Notes: a model not told the origin generated them from the sequence alone. Positions 1-9,309 are shown, counted from the first letter of the stretch. The stretch: 64,000 nt of DNA from JBMNGG01 sp050949705 (GCA_050949705.1 JBMNGG010000006.1:62001-126000), one strand, 5' to 3'. Program-made: numbers and translations.

Positions 1-2
1 AT

Positions 3-614
3 TACGGTGTCTTTAAAGCATATAACGGAGAAGAAGCCTTGGAGACTTTCGTAAAACAGGAAATTCATCTGGTGTTGATGGATATCATGATGCCCAAAAT
101 GGACGGCATAGAAACTGTAATGAAACTAAGAGAAATCAGCAATGTTCCCATTATATTTCTCACAGCTAAATCAGAAGATGTAGATAAAATATTAGGCCTT
201 GACATAGGAGCAGATGATTATATTACAAAACCTTTTAATCCGTTGGAATTAATTGCTAGAGTTAATTCTAATATCCGAAGATATACCAGCTATTCTTCAG
301 CTTCAACAACAAACGACGATGTAATACAAATCGGCGGAATTGAGCTAGATGATTTGAAGAAACAGGTAACTGTAGATGGGAAGCCAATTAAACTTACGCC
401 TTTAGAATATAAAATCCTTCATCTGCTGATGAAGAATCCAAACAGAGTGTTTTCCATAGAAGAAATTTATGAAAAGGTATGGCAGGAGCCGGCTTACAAC
501 CCAGATACTGTAACTGTCCATATACGCAGAATCAGAGAAAAAATAGAAATAAATCCTAAAGAACCAAAATACTTGAAGGTGGTGTGGGGAATTGGATACA
601 AATTTGAAGGATAA
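3..614 (+). CDS. OmpR-family response regulator (5' end outside window)
   Basis: Cytoplasmic two-component response regulator. The reading frame is open from the window edge, so the start codon and the first receiver-domain residues lie upstream. The phosphoacceptor aspartate is visible in VLMDIMMPKMDG, followed by the switch Thr in FLTAKSED and the conserved Lys in YITKPF. After a short linker comes a winged-helix DNA-binding domain (LTPLEYKILHLLM, then TVTVHIRRIREKIE and VWGIGYKFEG). The stop overlaps the start of the downstream kinase, so the two are translationally coupled. The overall form resembles VanR/Clostridial OmpR regulators; the target is unknown. Confidence 0.93.
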   Translation, partial: YGVFKAYNGEEALETFVKQEIHLVLMDIMMPKMDGIETVMKLREISNVPIIFLTAKSEDVDKILGLDIGADDYITKPFNPLELIARVNSNIRRYTSYSSASTTNDDVIQIGGIELDDLKKQVTVDGKPIKLTPLEYKILHLLMKNPNRVFSIEEIYEKVWQEPAYNPDTVTVHIRRIREKIEINPKEPKYLKVVWGIGYKFEG

Positions 615-2190
615 GGACGAGGTTGGCAAAGAAATCGATATAAATCTAACAGCTAGCACCTGGGGCACCCTTTTAATACTCTTTGTTCTAGCAGTAGTTT
701 CTGTCAGCCTGTACTCACCCATAAGAAATATGACAATAGGCTACAGGCCTTTTACCAGTGATAATTTCGGAGATGTTCTCCAACAGGAAATAATATTGAT
801 TTTAGCAATAGGAGCATTAAGTGTCTTCTTACTAACAATACTTACTTTTGCAGTACCATATTCTCATCAAAAAAAGGCAACAATGGTACAATTTTTTAAC
901 AAAATATACCTAGAAATAAAGTTTATACTTTGGCTTATGTTTTTCATGGTCTTTATTTTTGGCATAGGCCTTATAGGAAGCCTTGAACTTGAAAAAATAA
1001 TTCATGAGATCAATTGGTACTTTTACACTATAGGGATACCTGTAACCTTTATATTCTATACTTTAATCTATCTAAGCTTAATAAACCTTAAACATATTCA
1101 TTACACAGGTTTTGTAAATGAAATTATACACAATACATTGATAGGGAAGCTATGTGTATATGTAAATAAATACGTTAGTAATAGTGTTGCTCAGATAATT
1201 GATGTGGAAATTACCAAAAAACATAAAGAAAAGCTACTTTCACTATTATTAATAAATTTTGTTGTACTAATATTGATTAATTTAGTCGGTTCAGGTTTAG
1301 GAATACTATTGATTATAGGATATACCGTCTTACTGTTTAACTATGGAGTGGAACTTTTAGAGAAAGTGAGAGCTTTAAATGCAGCCAGCAGACAACTTTC
1401 TACAGGGAATTTTGATGTGACTTTACCGGAAGATATGGGTATATTAAGTTCTTTTGCGAAGAACTTAAACAATATCAAAGAGGGGTTTAAGGTAGCTGTG
1501 GAACAAGAGGTAAAAAGTCAAAACATGAAAACCCAGCTTATTTCTAATGTGTCTCACGATTTAAAGACACCCCTTACTTCGATTATTACTTATGTGGATT
1601 TGTTAAAAAAAGAGGATATAGACCAGGAAACCCTAAGGGAATATATAGATATACTCGATAGGAAATCCAAAAGACTTCAAGTGTTAATTGACGATTTATT
1701 TGAAGCCAGTAAAGCAAGTACAGGAGATATCGAACTTCATTTAGAAAACTTGGATGTAGTAGCCCTTTTAAGACAAACTCTAGGTGAAATGGAAGAAAAA
1801 ATCAATCAAAGTACGCTGAAAATAAGAGTTAACCTTCCGGATCATAAAATAATCTGCAATTTAGACGGGGCAAGAACCTATCGAGTGTTTGAGAATATTT
1901 TAAGCAATATTCTCAAGTATTCTTTGCAAAATACCAGAGTCTATATAGATGCAGTAGAAGATGAAAAAAATGTAAGCCTAATATTTAAAAATATTTCTGC
2001 CTATGAGATGAACTTTGATCCTTCTGAGATAACCGAGCGCTTTATGCGAGCTGACCAATCAAGAAATACTGAAGGCTCGGGATTAGGGCTTGCTATCTCA
2101 AAAAGTCTCGTAGAACTTCAAGATGGCACCATTGACATTGATATTGATGGGGATTTATTTAAACTAACGGTGACATTTCCTAAGATATGA
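592..2190 (+). CDS. Membrane sensor histidine kinase
   Basis: Partner kinase of the upstream regulator. The only start compatible with the frame is a TTG that overlaps the regulator gene by 23 bases. The 532-residue protein has several hydrophobic segments in its first half (about residues 20-45, 65-90, 115-135, 145-170 and 215-250), a HAMP-like linker around 255-305, a HisKA phosphoacceptor motif SNVSHDLKTPLTSI near residue 320, and an HATPase_c domain ending in the G2 box GSGLGLAIS. Sensing is probably within the membrane, because there is no large extracytoplasmic loop. The signal is unknown. Confidence 0.9.
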   Translation: MDTNLKDKDEVGKEIDINLTASTWGTLLILFVLAVVSVSLYSPIRNMTIGYRPFTSDNFGDVLQQEIILILAIGALSVFLLTILTFAVPYSHQKKATMVQFFNKIYLEIKFILWLMFFMVFIFGIGLIGSLELEKIIHEINWYFYTIGIPVTFIFYTLIYLSLINLKHIHYTGFVNEIIHNTLIGKLCVYVNKYVSNSVAQIIDVEITKKHKEKLLSLLLINFVVLILINLVGSGLGILLIIGYTVLLFNYGVELLEKVRALNAASRQLSTGNFDVTLPEDMGILSSFAKNLNNIKEGFKVAVEQEVKSQNMKTQLISNVSHDLKTPLTSIITYVDLLKKEDIDQETLREYIDILDRKSKRLQVLIDDLFEASKASTGDIELHLENLDVVALLRQTLGEMEEKINQSTLKIRVNLPDHKIICNLDGARTYRVFENILSNILKYSLQNTRVYIDAVEDEKNVSLIFKNISAYEMNFDPSEITERFMRADQSRNTEGSGLGLAISKSLVELQDGTIDIDIDGDLFKLTVTFPKI

Positions 2191-2226
2191 TTTTAGTTTG
2201 AGGAGATAAATATAGAAATAGTATAA

Positions 2227-2269
2227 TCGCCCCAAGGTGGTAAATGTATAGGTACATCCATTGGGGCGA
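2227..2269. terminator. Bidirectional hairpin between convergent genes
   Basis: An 8-bp perfect inverted repeat (TCGCCCCA / TGGGGCGA) separated by about 27 bases lies between the stop of the sensor kinase and the stop of the leftward thiD gene. The convergent arrangement fits a shared terminator, though the T-tracts are poor. Confidence 0.5.
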
Positions 2270-2280
2270 ATCTGTTTCCA

Positions 2281-3090
2281 TTAAATGTGATTAATAATAT
2301 TTGTTTTGAGTTGTAGATTAAAGCAATGGTTGAGAGGTCCTCGACCCTTGCCCAACTTGAGTTCAGCTTTTAGTGCTCCTGTTACATATTCTTTTGCATT
2401 TTTTATACTCTCGACAATGTTTAGACCCAATGCCAGGTTACATGCGATAGCTGATGAAAGAGTGCAGCCTGTCCCGTGAGTATTTGGATTTTCAATCCTT
2501 GGAGCTTCAAACCAATAAGTCCTTCCTTGAGTATAGAGCAAATCATCTGCATTGTCTTCAAGATGTCCGCCTTTTATAAGTACACTTCCTTTAGTTACCT
2601 TTGAGATTGTTTCAGCTGCCTTTTGCATATCTTCCTTGTTTTTTATGGAAAACCCCGCTAAGACTTCGGCTTCTGGAATATTAGGCGTTATTACTGTAGC
2701 CATAGAGAAGAGGTGTGTTTTCAATGCATTAATAGCATTTTCACTAAGCAACTTGCTGCCGCTGGTGGAAACCATAACAGGATCCACCACAATATTTGCT
2801 GCTTCGTATTGATTAAGTTTTTGTGCTATGGCTTCTATAATGTCAATATTTGATACCATGCCTATTTTCACTGCATCCGGTCTTATATCTTGAAAGATAC
2901 AGTCCAGCTGATCGCCAACAAATTCAGGTGTTGATTCAAAAATACCGTAAACACCGGTCGTATTCTGAGCTGTAAGTGCAGTAATTGCACTCATTGCATA
3001 CATTTTGTGGGCAGTTATGGTTTTAATATCAGCCTGGATTCCGGCACCGCCACTGCAGTCTGAACCTGCTATAGTCAATACTTTTCTCAC
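2281..3090 (-). CDS. thiD: Hydroxymethylpyrimidine (phosphate) kinase
   Basis: ThiD phosphorylates HMP and HMP-phosphate to HMP-pyrophosphate in thiamin synthesis and salvage. Family motifs are the N-terminal TIAGSDCSGGAGIQADIKT, PVMVSTSG in the middle, VITPNIPEAE and the ribokinase-type anion hole NTHGTGCTLSSAIA. I prefer the GTG start at 3090 over an in-frame ATG at 3105. GGGAG lies 8 bases before the GTG, the GTG forms a GTGA overlap with the stop of the upstream HAD gene, and it places VRKVLTIAGSD at the N-terminus as in homologues. It is the last gene of the TPP-riboswitch operon. Confidence 0.93.
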   Translation of the reverse strand: MRKVLTIAGSDCSGGAGIQADIKTITAHKMYAMSAITALTAQNTTGVYGIFESTPEFVGDQLDCIFQDIRPDAVKIGMVSNIDIIEAIAQKLNQYEAANIVVDPVMVSTSGSKLLSENAINALKTHLFSMATVITPNIPEAEVLAGFSIKNKEDMQKAAETISKVTKGSVLIKGGHLEDNADDLLYTQGRTYWFEAPRIENPNTHGTGCTLSSAIACNLALGLNIVESIKNAKEYVTGALKAELKLGKGRGPLNHCFNLQLKTNIINHI

Positions 3091-3734
3091 AATATCATCT
3101 CCCAATCTTCAAAAGAATTAAGATAAATGTCTGCAATAGATATTATTTCTTTCTGATCTTCATAAGAGCTTTTATCATATACTGCTGCTACAGGAAAACC
3201 TGCAGCTTTGGCACTTTTTATGGCATGAAGGGCATCTTCAAATACAATTGTTTGGTGTATAGGAGTATTAAGTAATTCAAGGGCTTTCAGGAAAAACTCT
3301 GGAGTATCTTTTCCCATTCCTGCTTCTGAGCATGTTAGGATGAATTCAAAAAACTTTGCGGCACTTAGTCTATACAGAGCAGCTTTCGCAAGATTCTGTT
3401 CGGTAGCAGTAGCAATGCACATTCTCACATTGTTTATATAAAGTCTGTTAAGAAAAGGTAATACAGCAGTTTTAAGCGGTACTTTCAATCGATACTGGTT
3501 CTCAATAAAACCCATAATTTCTTTTATAATCTCATCCTCACTACCGGAAATGAAGTATTCCTTTTTCAAATACTCGGCTGATTGTTGAAGACTCATTGTT
3601 TTAAGTATTTGATCTATATTTTTCGGGGGATTAATGCCTTTTACTTTTAAATATTCTGATCCCAAGTGCTCCCAGAAAGGCATTGAGTCCAGCAAGGTAC
3701 CGTCCAAGTCAAATATTGCTCCTTTATACTTCAT
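3087..3734 (-). CDS. HAD-family phosphatase in the thiamin operon
   Basis: A 215-residue haloacid-dehalogenase-like hydrolase. Motif I is FDLDGTLLDS (residues about 8-17, nucleophile Asp plus acid Asp), followed by an alpha-helical cap, motif II IATATE, and motif III/IV GKDTPEFFLKAL with VFEDALHAIKSA. It overlaps thiE by 11 bases and thiD by 4, so it belongs to the thiamin operon. A plausible role is dephosphorylating thiamin monophosphate or a phosphorylated pyrimidine/thiazole intermediate; this is inferred from context only. Generic phosphoglycolate or beta-phosphoglucomutase-like activity cannot be excluded. Confidence 0.85.
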   Translation of the reverse strand: MKYKGAIFDLDGTLLDSMPFWEHLGSEYLKVKGINPPKNIDQILKTMSLQQSAEYLKKEYFISGSEDEIIKEIMGFIENQYRLKVPLKTAVLPFLNRLYINNVRMCIATATEQNLAKAALYRLSAAKFFEFILTCSEAGMGKDTPEFFLKALELLNTPIHQTIVFEDALHAIKSAKAAGFPVAAVYDKSSYEDQKEIISIADIYLNSFEDWEMIL

Positions 3735-4371
3735 GGCTTAACATCCTAGACGAAATCTGCCGCAGCTTTCTTACGGCAGCGGTTATATCCTCTTGGGCAA
3801 AAATTGCCGATACTACCGCAATACCATCAATGCCGCTCCCTGCAAGTTTGATGGCATTATCTTTGTGAATGCCGCCTATAGCCACTACTGGTATTGACAC
3901 TGCCTTACAAATTTCCTTGAGGGTTTCAAAAGATACTGCTTCAGCATCAAGCTTGGTGGAAGTGGGGAATACAGTTCCAACACCAATGTAATCTGCGCCA
4001 CTTTTCTCTGCCGAAATCGCTTGTTCTACTGTCTGCGCGGAAACGCCCAAAATCTTATCTGGACCAATGATTCTTCTTACATATTCTGCGTCCATATCAT
4101 CTTGACCTATATGGACTCCATCTGCTCCAGAGGACATGGCAACTTCAACATTGTCATTGATTACATAAGGAATTTTATATTTATATGTTACACTTTTTAC
4201 CTCTCTTGCAAGCTGAAGAAAAGAAGCATTATCAAGGTCCTTTTCACGTAATTGTAAAAAAGTTATTCCTGCTTTTATGGCTTCTTCAACCACATGGGTG
4301 AGAGAACGACCTTTCAGCCATGTGCGGTCGGTGACTGCATATAGCAGCATTGATGATTTATCTACTTTCAA
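3724..4371 (-). CDS. thiE: Thiamin-phosphate synthase
   Basis: ThiE joins HMP-pyrophosphate with thiazole phosphate to give thiamin monophosphate. The 215-residue TIM barrel has the expected motifs: FLQLREKDLD near the N-terminus, PYVINDNVEVA, GADGVHIGQDDMD, ILGVSAQTVEQA, GADYIGVGTVFPTSTK and VVAIGGI followed by the phosphate-binding GIDGIAVVSAIF. It overlaps thiM by 14 bases upstream and the HAD gene downstream. Full length and intact. Confidence 0.96.
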   Translation of the reverse strand: MKVDKSSMLLYAVTDRTWLKGRSLTHVVEEAIKAGITFLQLREKDLDNASFLQLAREVKSVTYKYKIPYVINDNVEVAMSSGADGVHIGQDDMDAEYVRRIIGPDKILGVSAQTVEQAISAEKSGADYIGVGTVFPTSTKLDAEAVSFETLKEICKAVSIPVVAIGGIHKDNAIKLAGSGIDGIAVVSAIFAQEDITAAVRKLRQISSRMLSHEV

Positions 4372-5182
4372 TTTTCATGCCTCCTTCAAAGACCTTTGCA
4401 TCTAATTTACTTATGGCGTCGATGAGATAAGTGCGGTAGGAAGAAGTGCCACCGTCATACTTTTCTAATTTGTAGTAAGCCAGCTCGCCGGAAAGACCCA
4501 TAGCACATACCGCTGCTGCAGTGGCATCCAAGAGATTAGCCGGATTTGCGGCACAATAAGCAGCAATTATAGCGGTTAACATACATCCTGTACCGGAAAA
4601 CTTAGACATCATTTGATGGCCGTTGCGGATGATGTAAGCCTTATTTGAATCTGTCACGATATCGATAGCTCCTGTAATGGCAATTATAGCTTTCGTTTTT
4701 GCACTTAGCTCTTTAGCGAAAAATATTGTTTCATCAAGGTTTTTCTCCGTTACAGCATCGCTTACATCCGCATCTACTCCCTTAGTTGTTCCCTTGCCTC
4801 TGGAAACGGTCTTTATCTCTGAGATATTGCCTCTTATTACCGCAAACTTAACTTCTTCCAAAAGTTTAAAGGTGGTGTCAGTCCTAAGACTTGATGCACC
4901 TGCTCCAACTGGGTCAAGGACTACAGGATGAAAAAGCTCATTTGCCTTCTTGCCTGTCTTAAGCATTGTTGCAATTGTCCTTTCGTTAAGTGTTCCGATA
5001 TTTATAACCAAGGCGTCGCATATAGCGGTTATTTCCACTGCATCATTCTCGTCGTCAGCCATAATTGGAGAAGCTCCACAGGCTAAAAGTGCATTTGCCA
5101 CATCATTGACAGTGACATAATTTGTGATGCAGTGGATTAAAGGAGTTTTCTCATGAACATTTTTAAGGATATTCTCGAACAT
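4358..5182 (-). CDS. thiM: Hydroxyethylthiazole kinase
   Basis: ThiM phosphorylates salvaged 4-methyl-5-(2-hydroxyethyl)thiazole. It is a 274-residue ribokinase-fold protein. Diagnostic motifs are PLIHCITNYVTVNDVAN and SPIMADD near the N-terminus, VLDPVGAGAS in the middle, VIRGNISEI, and the catalytic FSGTGCMLTAIIAAY near residue 200. It is the first gene after the TPP riboswitch. With thiE and thiD but no thiC or thiG in view, the operon looks like a salvage route. Confidence 0.96.
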   Translation of the reverse strand: MFENILKNVHEKTPLIHCITNYVTVNDVANALLACGASPIMADDENDAVEITAICDALVINIGTLNERTIATMLKTGKKANELFHPVVLDPVGAGASSLRTDTTFKLLEEVKFAVIRGNISEIKTVSRGKGTTKGVDADVSDAVTEKNLDETIFFAKELSAKTKAIIAITGAIDIVTDSNKAYIIRNGHQMMSKFSGTGCMLTAIIAAYCAANPANLLDATAAAVCAMGLSGELAYYKLEKYDGGTSSYRTYLIDAISKLDAKVFEGGMKIESR

Positions 5183-5284
5183 GCCAAAACCTCCAATAAA
5201 ATTTTATTGATAGTTTATTAAGGGGTAATGTAGACCTGTGAAAGCTAAGAACCGCACCCGACAACTTTTTGTTTCATAATAAAA

Positions 5285-5309
5285 GGGAAGTGCCAAATAG
5301 GTACTTCCC
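5285..5309 (-). terminator. Riboswitch-controlled intrinsic terminator of the thi operon
   Basis: On the minus strand a GGGAAGT / ACTTCCC stem is followed by TTTTATT. It sits just downstream of the TPP aptamer and about 100 bases before thiM, as expected for a transcription-attenuation expression platform. Confidence 0.8.
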
Positions 5310-5332
5310 TCAAATAATATTATTCAAAATTA

Positions 5333-5416
5333 ATTCCCTACGTTGGCATTATCCAAATCAGGTAATAAGGGTCGAAGCTATACTCGCTTCCTCTCAGCCT
5401 GTTCACAAGCTCCCCT
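5333..5416 (-). ncRNA. TPP riboswitch (THI element)
   Basis: On the minus strand the leader reads GGGGAGC, then the invariant CUGAGAGG, a variable P3 arm, GACCCUU, the pyrophosphate-binding ACCUGAUUUGGAUAAUGCC, and CGUAGGGAA closing P1. All core THI-element motifs are in order and spacing. Position directly before thiM confirms it. TPP binding should favour the downstream terminator and lower expression. Confidence 0.96.
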
Positions 5417-5435
5417 AAATATTTAATTTTTTTAA

Positions 5436-5464
5436 ATCTTATCATATGTATACCTGGTTGTCAA
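5436..5464 (-). promoter_or_regulatory. Sigma-70-type promoter of the thi operon
   Basis: On the minus strand a perfect -35 TTGACA (5464-5459) is separated by 17 bases from the -10 TAAGAT (5441-5436). Transcription would start about 10 bases before the TPP aptamer. Confidence 0.7.
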
Positions 5465-5693
5465 TTTTGATAAGTCCTCTGTGATAATGCTTTATTAAAA
5501 TATGTTATGATTTTTTTCATTGTTAAACAATATGCTTTATGATATAATTTTTACTGTATATTAGTGCGATTTCACACTTTGTAGCGGAACTATTCATATT
5601 CTGTTTTCATTTTTAAAGGCTGTTCTTACACAGTCTTTCTTATTTGTCCTAATAGTTTATTAATAAAAACTCGTTAATTAATTATTTATATAT

Positions 5694-5708
5694 TGTGTAT
5701 AATACACA
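5694..5708 (+). promoter_or_regulatory. Promoter -10 embedded in a perfect 15-base palindrome
   Basis: The sequence TGTGTATAATACACA has 7-base arms around one central base and contains a perfect -10 TATAAT at 5698-5703. A weak -35 (TTAATT) lies at 5674-5679. It sits about 50 bases before the ABC exporter pair, so a dimeric repressor binding here would block that promoter. No local regulator gene identifies the factor. Confidence 0.5.
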
Positions 5709-5753
5709 TTGGAAAAAGATATCAAGACTTGGAAAAACAGGAGAGAGATTACA

Positions 5754-7475
5754 TTGAAAACCCTTTTACCATACATGAGAAAATATTCAATTTACGCAAT
5801 TTTATGTCCTATATTTATGATATTAGAAGTTTTAGGTGATATATGTATTCCTTATCTTATGTCTCGCATAGTGGATATAGGTATAGTAAACCGTGATATA
5901 AACTACATAGTTGAGGTAGGCCTTATTATGGTGGGGGCTGCATTACTAGCCATGCTCTTTGGAATTGTAAGTGCCCATTTTGGTGCAAGGGCAGGTTTTG
6001 GGTTTGCTGCAGAGATTAGGCAGCAGACATTTAAAAAAGTCCAAGATTTTTCTTTTGCAAATCTTGATCATTTCACTGTGTCATCACTTATAACTAGGCT
6101 TACAAATGATTGTAATACCATTGGACAAGTTACCATGATGAGTCTTCGCATGGCAGTGAGAGCACCTTTTTTAATGCTTTTTGCACTAATTATGGCCTTT
6201 AATATTAACGCATCATTGGCAAGGGTTTTTATGGTTGCAGTGCCACTTACAGCAGCTATAATAGGCATGATTTTGCCTAAAGCAAGACCGCTATTTCAAA
6301 AATTACAAACCCGTGTTGATAGGGTTAATGCAATAATTCAGGAGAACTTAACAGGTATTAGGGTCGTAAAGTCCTTTAATAGACAGAAGCATGAAGAGAA
6401 AAGATTTAAGGAGAGAAATGATGATTTAAAGAATACCGCACTTTACGCTATTTCTCTTGTTATAACGATTATGCCAATGCTAAATCTTATAATCTACTCT
6501 ACTATTATTGCAGTGCTGTGGTTTGGCGGCAAGCAGATATCTGCCGGTACTATGGGTGAGGGGGAATTGATTTCCTTTATCACATATATTACTCAAGTTT
6601 TGATTTCATTAATGATGATTTCCTTTTTTTTCATGCAATTTCTTCGTGGATCGGCATCAGTTAGCAGGATTTTAGAGATATTAAGTACGACGTCTGAAAT
6701 AAAGGAATCTGAACGACCTATAAAGAGATTGAAAGACGGTTCTGTCAGTTTCAATCATGTCAGTTTTTGCTATCCCGGAAGTCAAGAAACAACTTTAAAA
6801 GACATCAGCTTTAATATAGAATCCGGCGAAACTGTTGGAATTATAGGTTCTACAGGTTCATCGAAAACCACATTGGTACAGTTGATACCTAGACTCTACG
6901 ATGTAACAGAAGGGCAAGTTAAAGTAGGAGGACTAGATGTAAGGGAATATGACATAAAAACATTGCGGGATAAAGTAGCGTTTGTACTTCAAAAGAATAC
7001 GCTTTTTTCAGGCACAATCCGGGAAAATATGTTGTGGGGTAACGAAAATGCTACTGATGAGCAAATTATTAAAGCCTTAAAGCAGGCACAGGCTTGGGAA
7101 TTTGTATCAAAATATGAAGACGGGTTAGACCACAGAGTAGAACAAGGTGGAGATAACTTTTCAGGGGGTCAAAAACAAAGACTTACCATAGCAAGAGCTT
7201 TGTTAAAGTCACCAAAGATTATTATACTTGATGACTCAACAAGTGCGGTAGACATGGCTACAGATGCCAAAATCCAACAGGTATTTAAAACAGAATTAAA
7301 AGACTTAACAACTATAATAATTGCACAAAGGATATCATCCATTCAATATGCTGATAAGATCCTTGTAATGCACCAGGGGAAAATAGAGTCAATGGGAGAC
7401 CACGATACACTGATAACAACGTCACCCATATATAGAGAAATATACGAATCTCAGCGGAAAGGGGTGGCCATGTAA
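5754..7475 (+). CDS. ABC exporter subunit with degenerate ATPase site
   Basis: Half-transporter with six membrane helices (residues about 10-310) and a C-terminal nucleotide-binding domain. Its own ATPase site looks degenerate. Walker A is GSTGSSKTT (Ser in place of the last Gly), Walker B is IIILDDSTSAVD (Asp in place of the catalytic Glu), and the switch residue is Gln (IIAQRIS) instead of His. The signature NFSGGQKQR is intact. The TTG start at 5754 is preferred over an upstream in-frame TTG at 5709, because AGGAGAG lies 8 bases before it and the predicted transcript begins near 5710. It overlaps the next subunit by one base. Substrate unknown; lipid or drug export is typical. Confidence 0.93.
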   Translation: MKTLLPYMRKYSIYAILCPIFMILEVLGDICIPYLMSRIVDIGIVNRDINYIVEVGLIMVGAALLAMLFGIVSAHFGARAGFGFAAEIRQQTFKKVQDFSFANLDHFTVSSLITRLTNDCNTIGQVTMMSLRMAVRAPFLMLFALIMAFNINASLARVFMVAVPLTAAIIGMILPKARPLFQKLQTRVDRVNAIIQENLTGIRVVKSFNRQKHEEKRFKERNDDLKNTALYAISLVITIMPMLNLIIYSTIIAVLWFGGKQISAGTMGEGELISFITYITQVLISLMMISFFFMQFLRGSASVSRILEILSTTSEIKESERPIKRLKDGSVSFNHVSFCYPGSQETTLKDISFNIESGETVGIIGSTGSSKTTLVQLIPRLYDVTEGQVKVGGLDVREYDIKTLRDKVAFVLQKNTLFSGTIRENMLWGNENATDEQIIKALKQAQAWEFVSKYEDGLDHRVEQGGDNFSGGQKQRLTIARALLKSPKIIILDDSTSAVDMATDAKIQQVFKTELKDLTTIIIAQRISSIQYADKILVMHQGKIESMGDHDTLITTSPIYREIYESQRKGVAM

Positions 7476-9301
7476 TGAAATCCCAATATGGACATAAGCG
7501 GCTTCGTCCCAAAGATATAAAAAGCACATTGATTAGGCTGTTTAGATATTTTAGATTCAATAAAGTGGTATTTTTCAGTGGGATATTTTTTATAATAGTT
7601 TCGGCAGCTTCACAAGTAGCTGCAAATGGTATGTTAAGCCCAATTATTGATACGATTGTGAAGGGCAATGACACAACCCAAGTAATCAAGTACCTTCTTA
7701 TAATGGGAGCAATTGTAATTATTATTTCCTTTAGCCAATATTTAGGCAATCTACTTATGGCAAGATTGGCACAACAAACTGTACACAGGATTCGTGAAGA
7801 TATGTTTTCACACATGCAAAAGCTGCCCATTTCTTATTTTGACAAACAGTCCCATGGAGATTTAATGTCTACTTTCACCAATGATGTTGATATGCTTAAC
7901 CAATCACTGGAACAAAGTGTGTCTCAAGTAATCGTGGCTGTTATTACTGTGGCAGGCTCTTTTACCATGATGTTCATCTTAAGTCCTTTACTTACATTTA
8001 TAGTAATTCTAATGCTTGGGATAATGTTTGCATCGATAAAATATGTAGGCCGAAAGTCAGCGCAAAACTTCCGCTTTCAGCAAGCCGCTCTTGCTGATAT
8101 GAATGGTTATATAGAAGAGATCATGTCTGGTCAAAAAGTTGTAAAGGTCTTTAACTATGAGAGCCGGGCAATTGCCCAGTTTCTAAAAAAGAATGAACAA
8201 CTTCGCATAGCCAGCACACAAGCTTCTACTTATGGCGTAATGCTTATGCCTATCATGGGTAACCTGTCTTTTGTCATGTATGCCCTTGCGTCAATGATTG
8301 GTGCATTTTTAGTAATGAAAAATACAATGAGTGTGGGTAATATTGCAGCATTTTTGCAATACACAAGAACCATATCACGGCCAATTACCATGGTTTCAAA
8401 TCAACTCAATACCCTGTTTGCAGCCTTGGCAGGAGCAGAACGAATCTTTAATGTTTTAGATGAAGAAATAGAAACAGATGAAGGTGATGTTGGCCTTGTC
8501 AAGGATGTGGAAGATGCGCCCTATTGGCGAGTTCCTAAGGAAAACGGTGAATATGAAAAGGTGCCACTTAGAGGTTTCATCACTTTTGAAAATGTAAACT
8601 TTGGTTATGTGCCAGGACAGAGAGTGCTTAATGAAATAAGTCTTTATGCAAAGCCCGGTCAGAAGATTGCTTTTGTAGGTTCGACCGGTGCAGGTAAAAC
8701 AACTATAACAAATCTTATAAACAGGTTTTATGAGATAAATGAAGGCACTATACTTTTTGATGGAATAGATATTAAACGCATTAAAAAACAGGATTTAAGA
8801 AGTACCATGAGCATAGTGCTTCAGGATGTTCACTTGTTCGAGGGAACAATTGCAGATAATATTAGATATGGCAGACTTGATGCCACAGATGAGGAAGTAG
8901 TGGAAGCAGCGAAGCTTGCCAATGCCCATTACTTCATCAAAAACCTGCCTAAAGGTTATGATACCATGCTTACAATTGACGGTCAGAACCTTTCCCAAGG
9001 TGAACGCCAACTGCTTTCTATTGCAAGGGCAGCAGTTGCTGACCCCACCATACTAATACTTGATGAAGCAACATCATCTATAGATACAAGAACAGAAAAA
9101 CTTATAGCAGAAGGTATGGATAAACTAATGGAGGGCAGAACTACATTTGTTATAGCACATCGCCTGTCTACCGTTCGCGATGCCAATGCAATTATGGTAT
9201 TAGAACAAGGCGAAATAATAGAACGAGGAGACCATGAAACCTTGATGAAACAAAAGGGCCGTTACTATGCACTAAATACCGGTGCATTAGAATTAGAATA
9301 G
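7475..9301 (+). CDS. ABC exporter subunit with canonical ATPase site
   Basis: Partner half-transporter of 608 residues. A six-helix membrane domain occupies roughly residues 20-330, with a long insert before the nucleotide-binding domain. Motifs are canonical: Walker A GSTGAGKTT, Q-loop SIVLQDVHLF, Walker B ILILDEATSSID and switch His in VIAHRLST. Its signature is NLSQGERQL, a Gln variant common in the subunit of heterodimers that completes the degenerate site. The ATG overlaps the TAA of the first subunit, so the pair is one operon forming a TM287/288-like heterodimer. Confidence 0.93.
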   Translation: MKSQYGHKRLRPKDIKSTLIRLFRYFRFNKVVFFSGIFFIIVSAASQVAANGMLSPIIDTIVKGNDTTQVIKYLLIMGAIVIIISFSQYLGNLLMARLAQQTVHRIREDMFSHMQKLPISYFDKQSHGDLMSTFTNDVDMLNQSLEQSVSQVIVAVITVAGSFTMMFILSPLLTFIVILMLGIMFASIKYVGRKSAQNFRFQQAALADMNGYIEEIMSGQKVVKVFNYESRAIAQFLKKNEQLRIASTQASTYGVMLMPIMGNLSFVMYALASMIGAFLVMKNTMSVGNIAAFLQYTRTISRPITMVSNQLNTLFAALAGAERIFNVLDEEIETDEGDVGLVKDVEDAPYWRVPKENGEYEKVPLRGFITFENVNFGYVPGQRVLNEISLYAKPGQKIAFVGSTGAGKTTITNLINRFYEINEGTILFDGIDIKRIKKQDLRSTMSIVLQDVHLFEGTIADNIRYGRLDATDEEVVEAAKLANAHYFIKNLPKGYDTMLTIDGQNLSQGERQLLSIARAAVADPTILILDEATSSIDTRTEKLIAEGMDKLMEGRTTFVIAHRLSTVRDANAIMVLEQGEIIERGDHETLMKQKGRYYALNTGALELE

Positions 9302-9309
9302 GTGCAAAG

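Noticed and set aside
5709..5753. In-frame TTG at 5709 as start of the ABC exporter
   Set aside because: It lies at the predicted transcription start and lacks a ribosome binding site; TTG 5754 has AGGAGAG 8 bases upstream.
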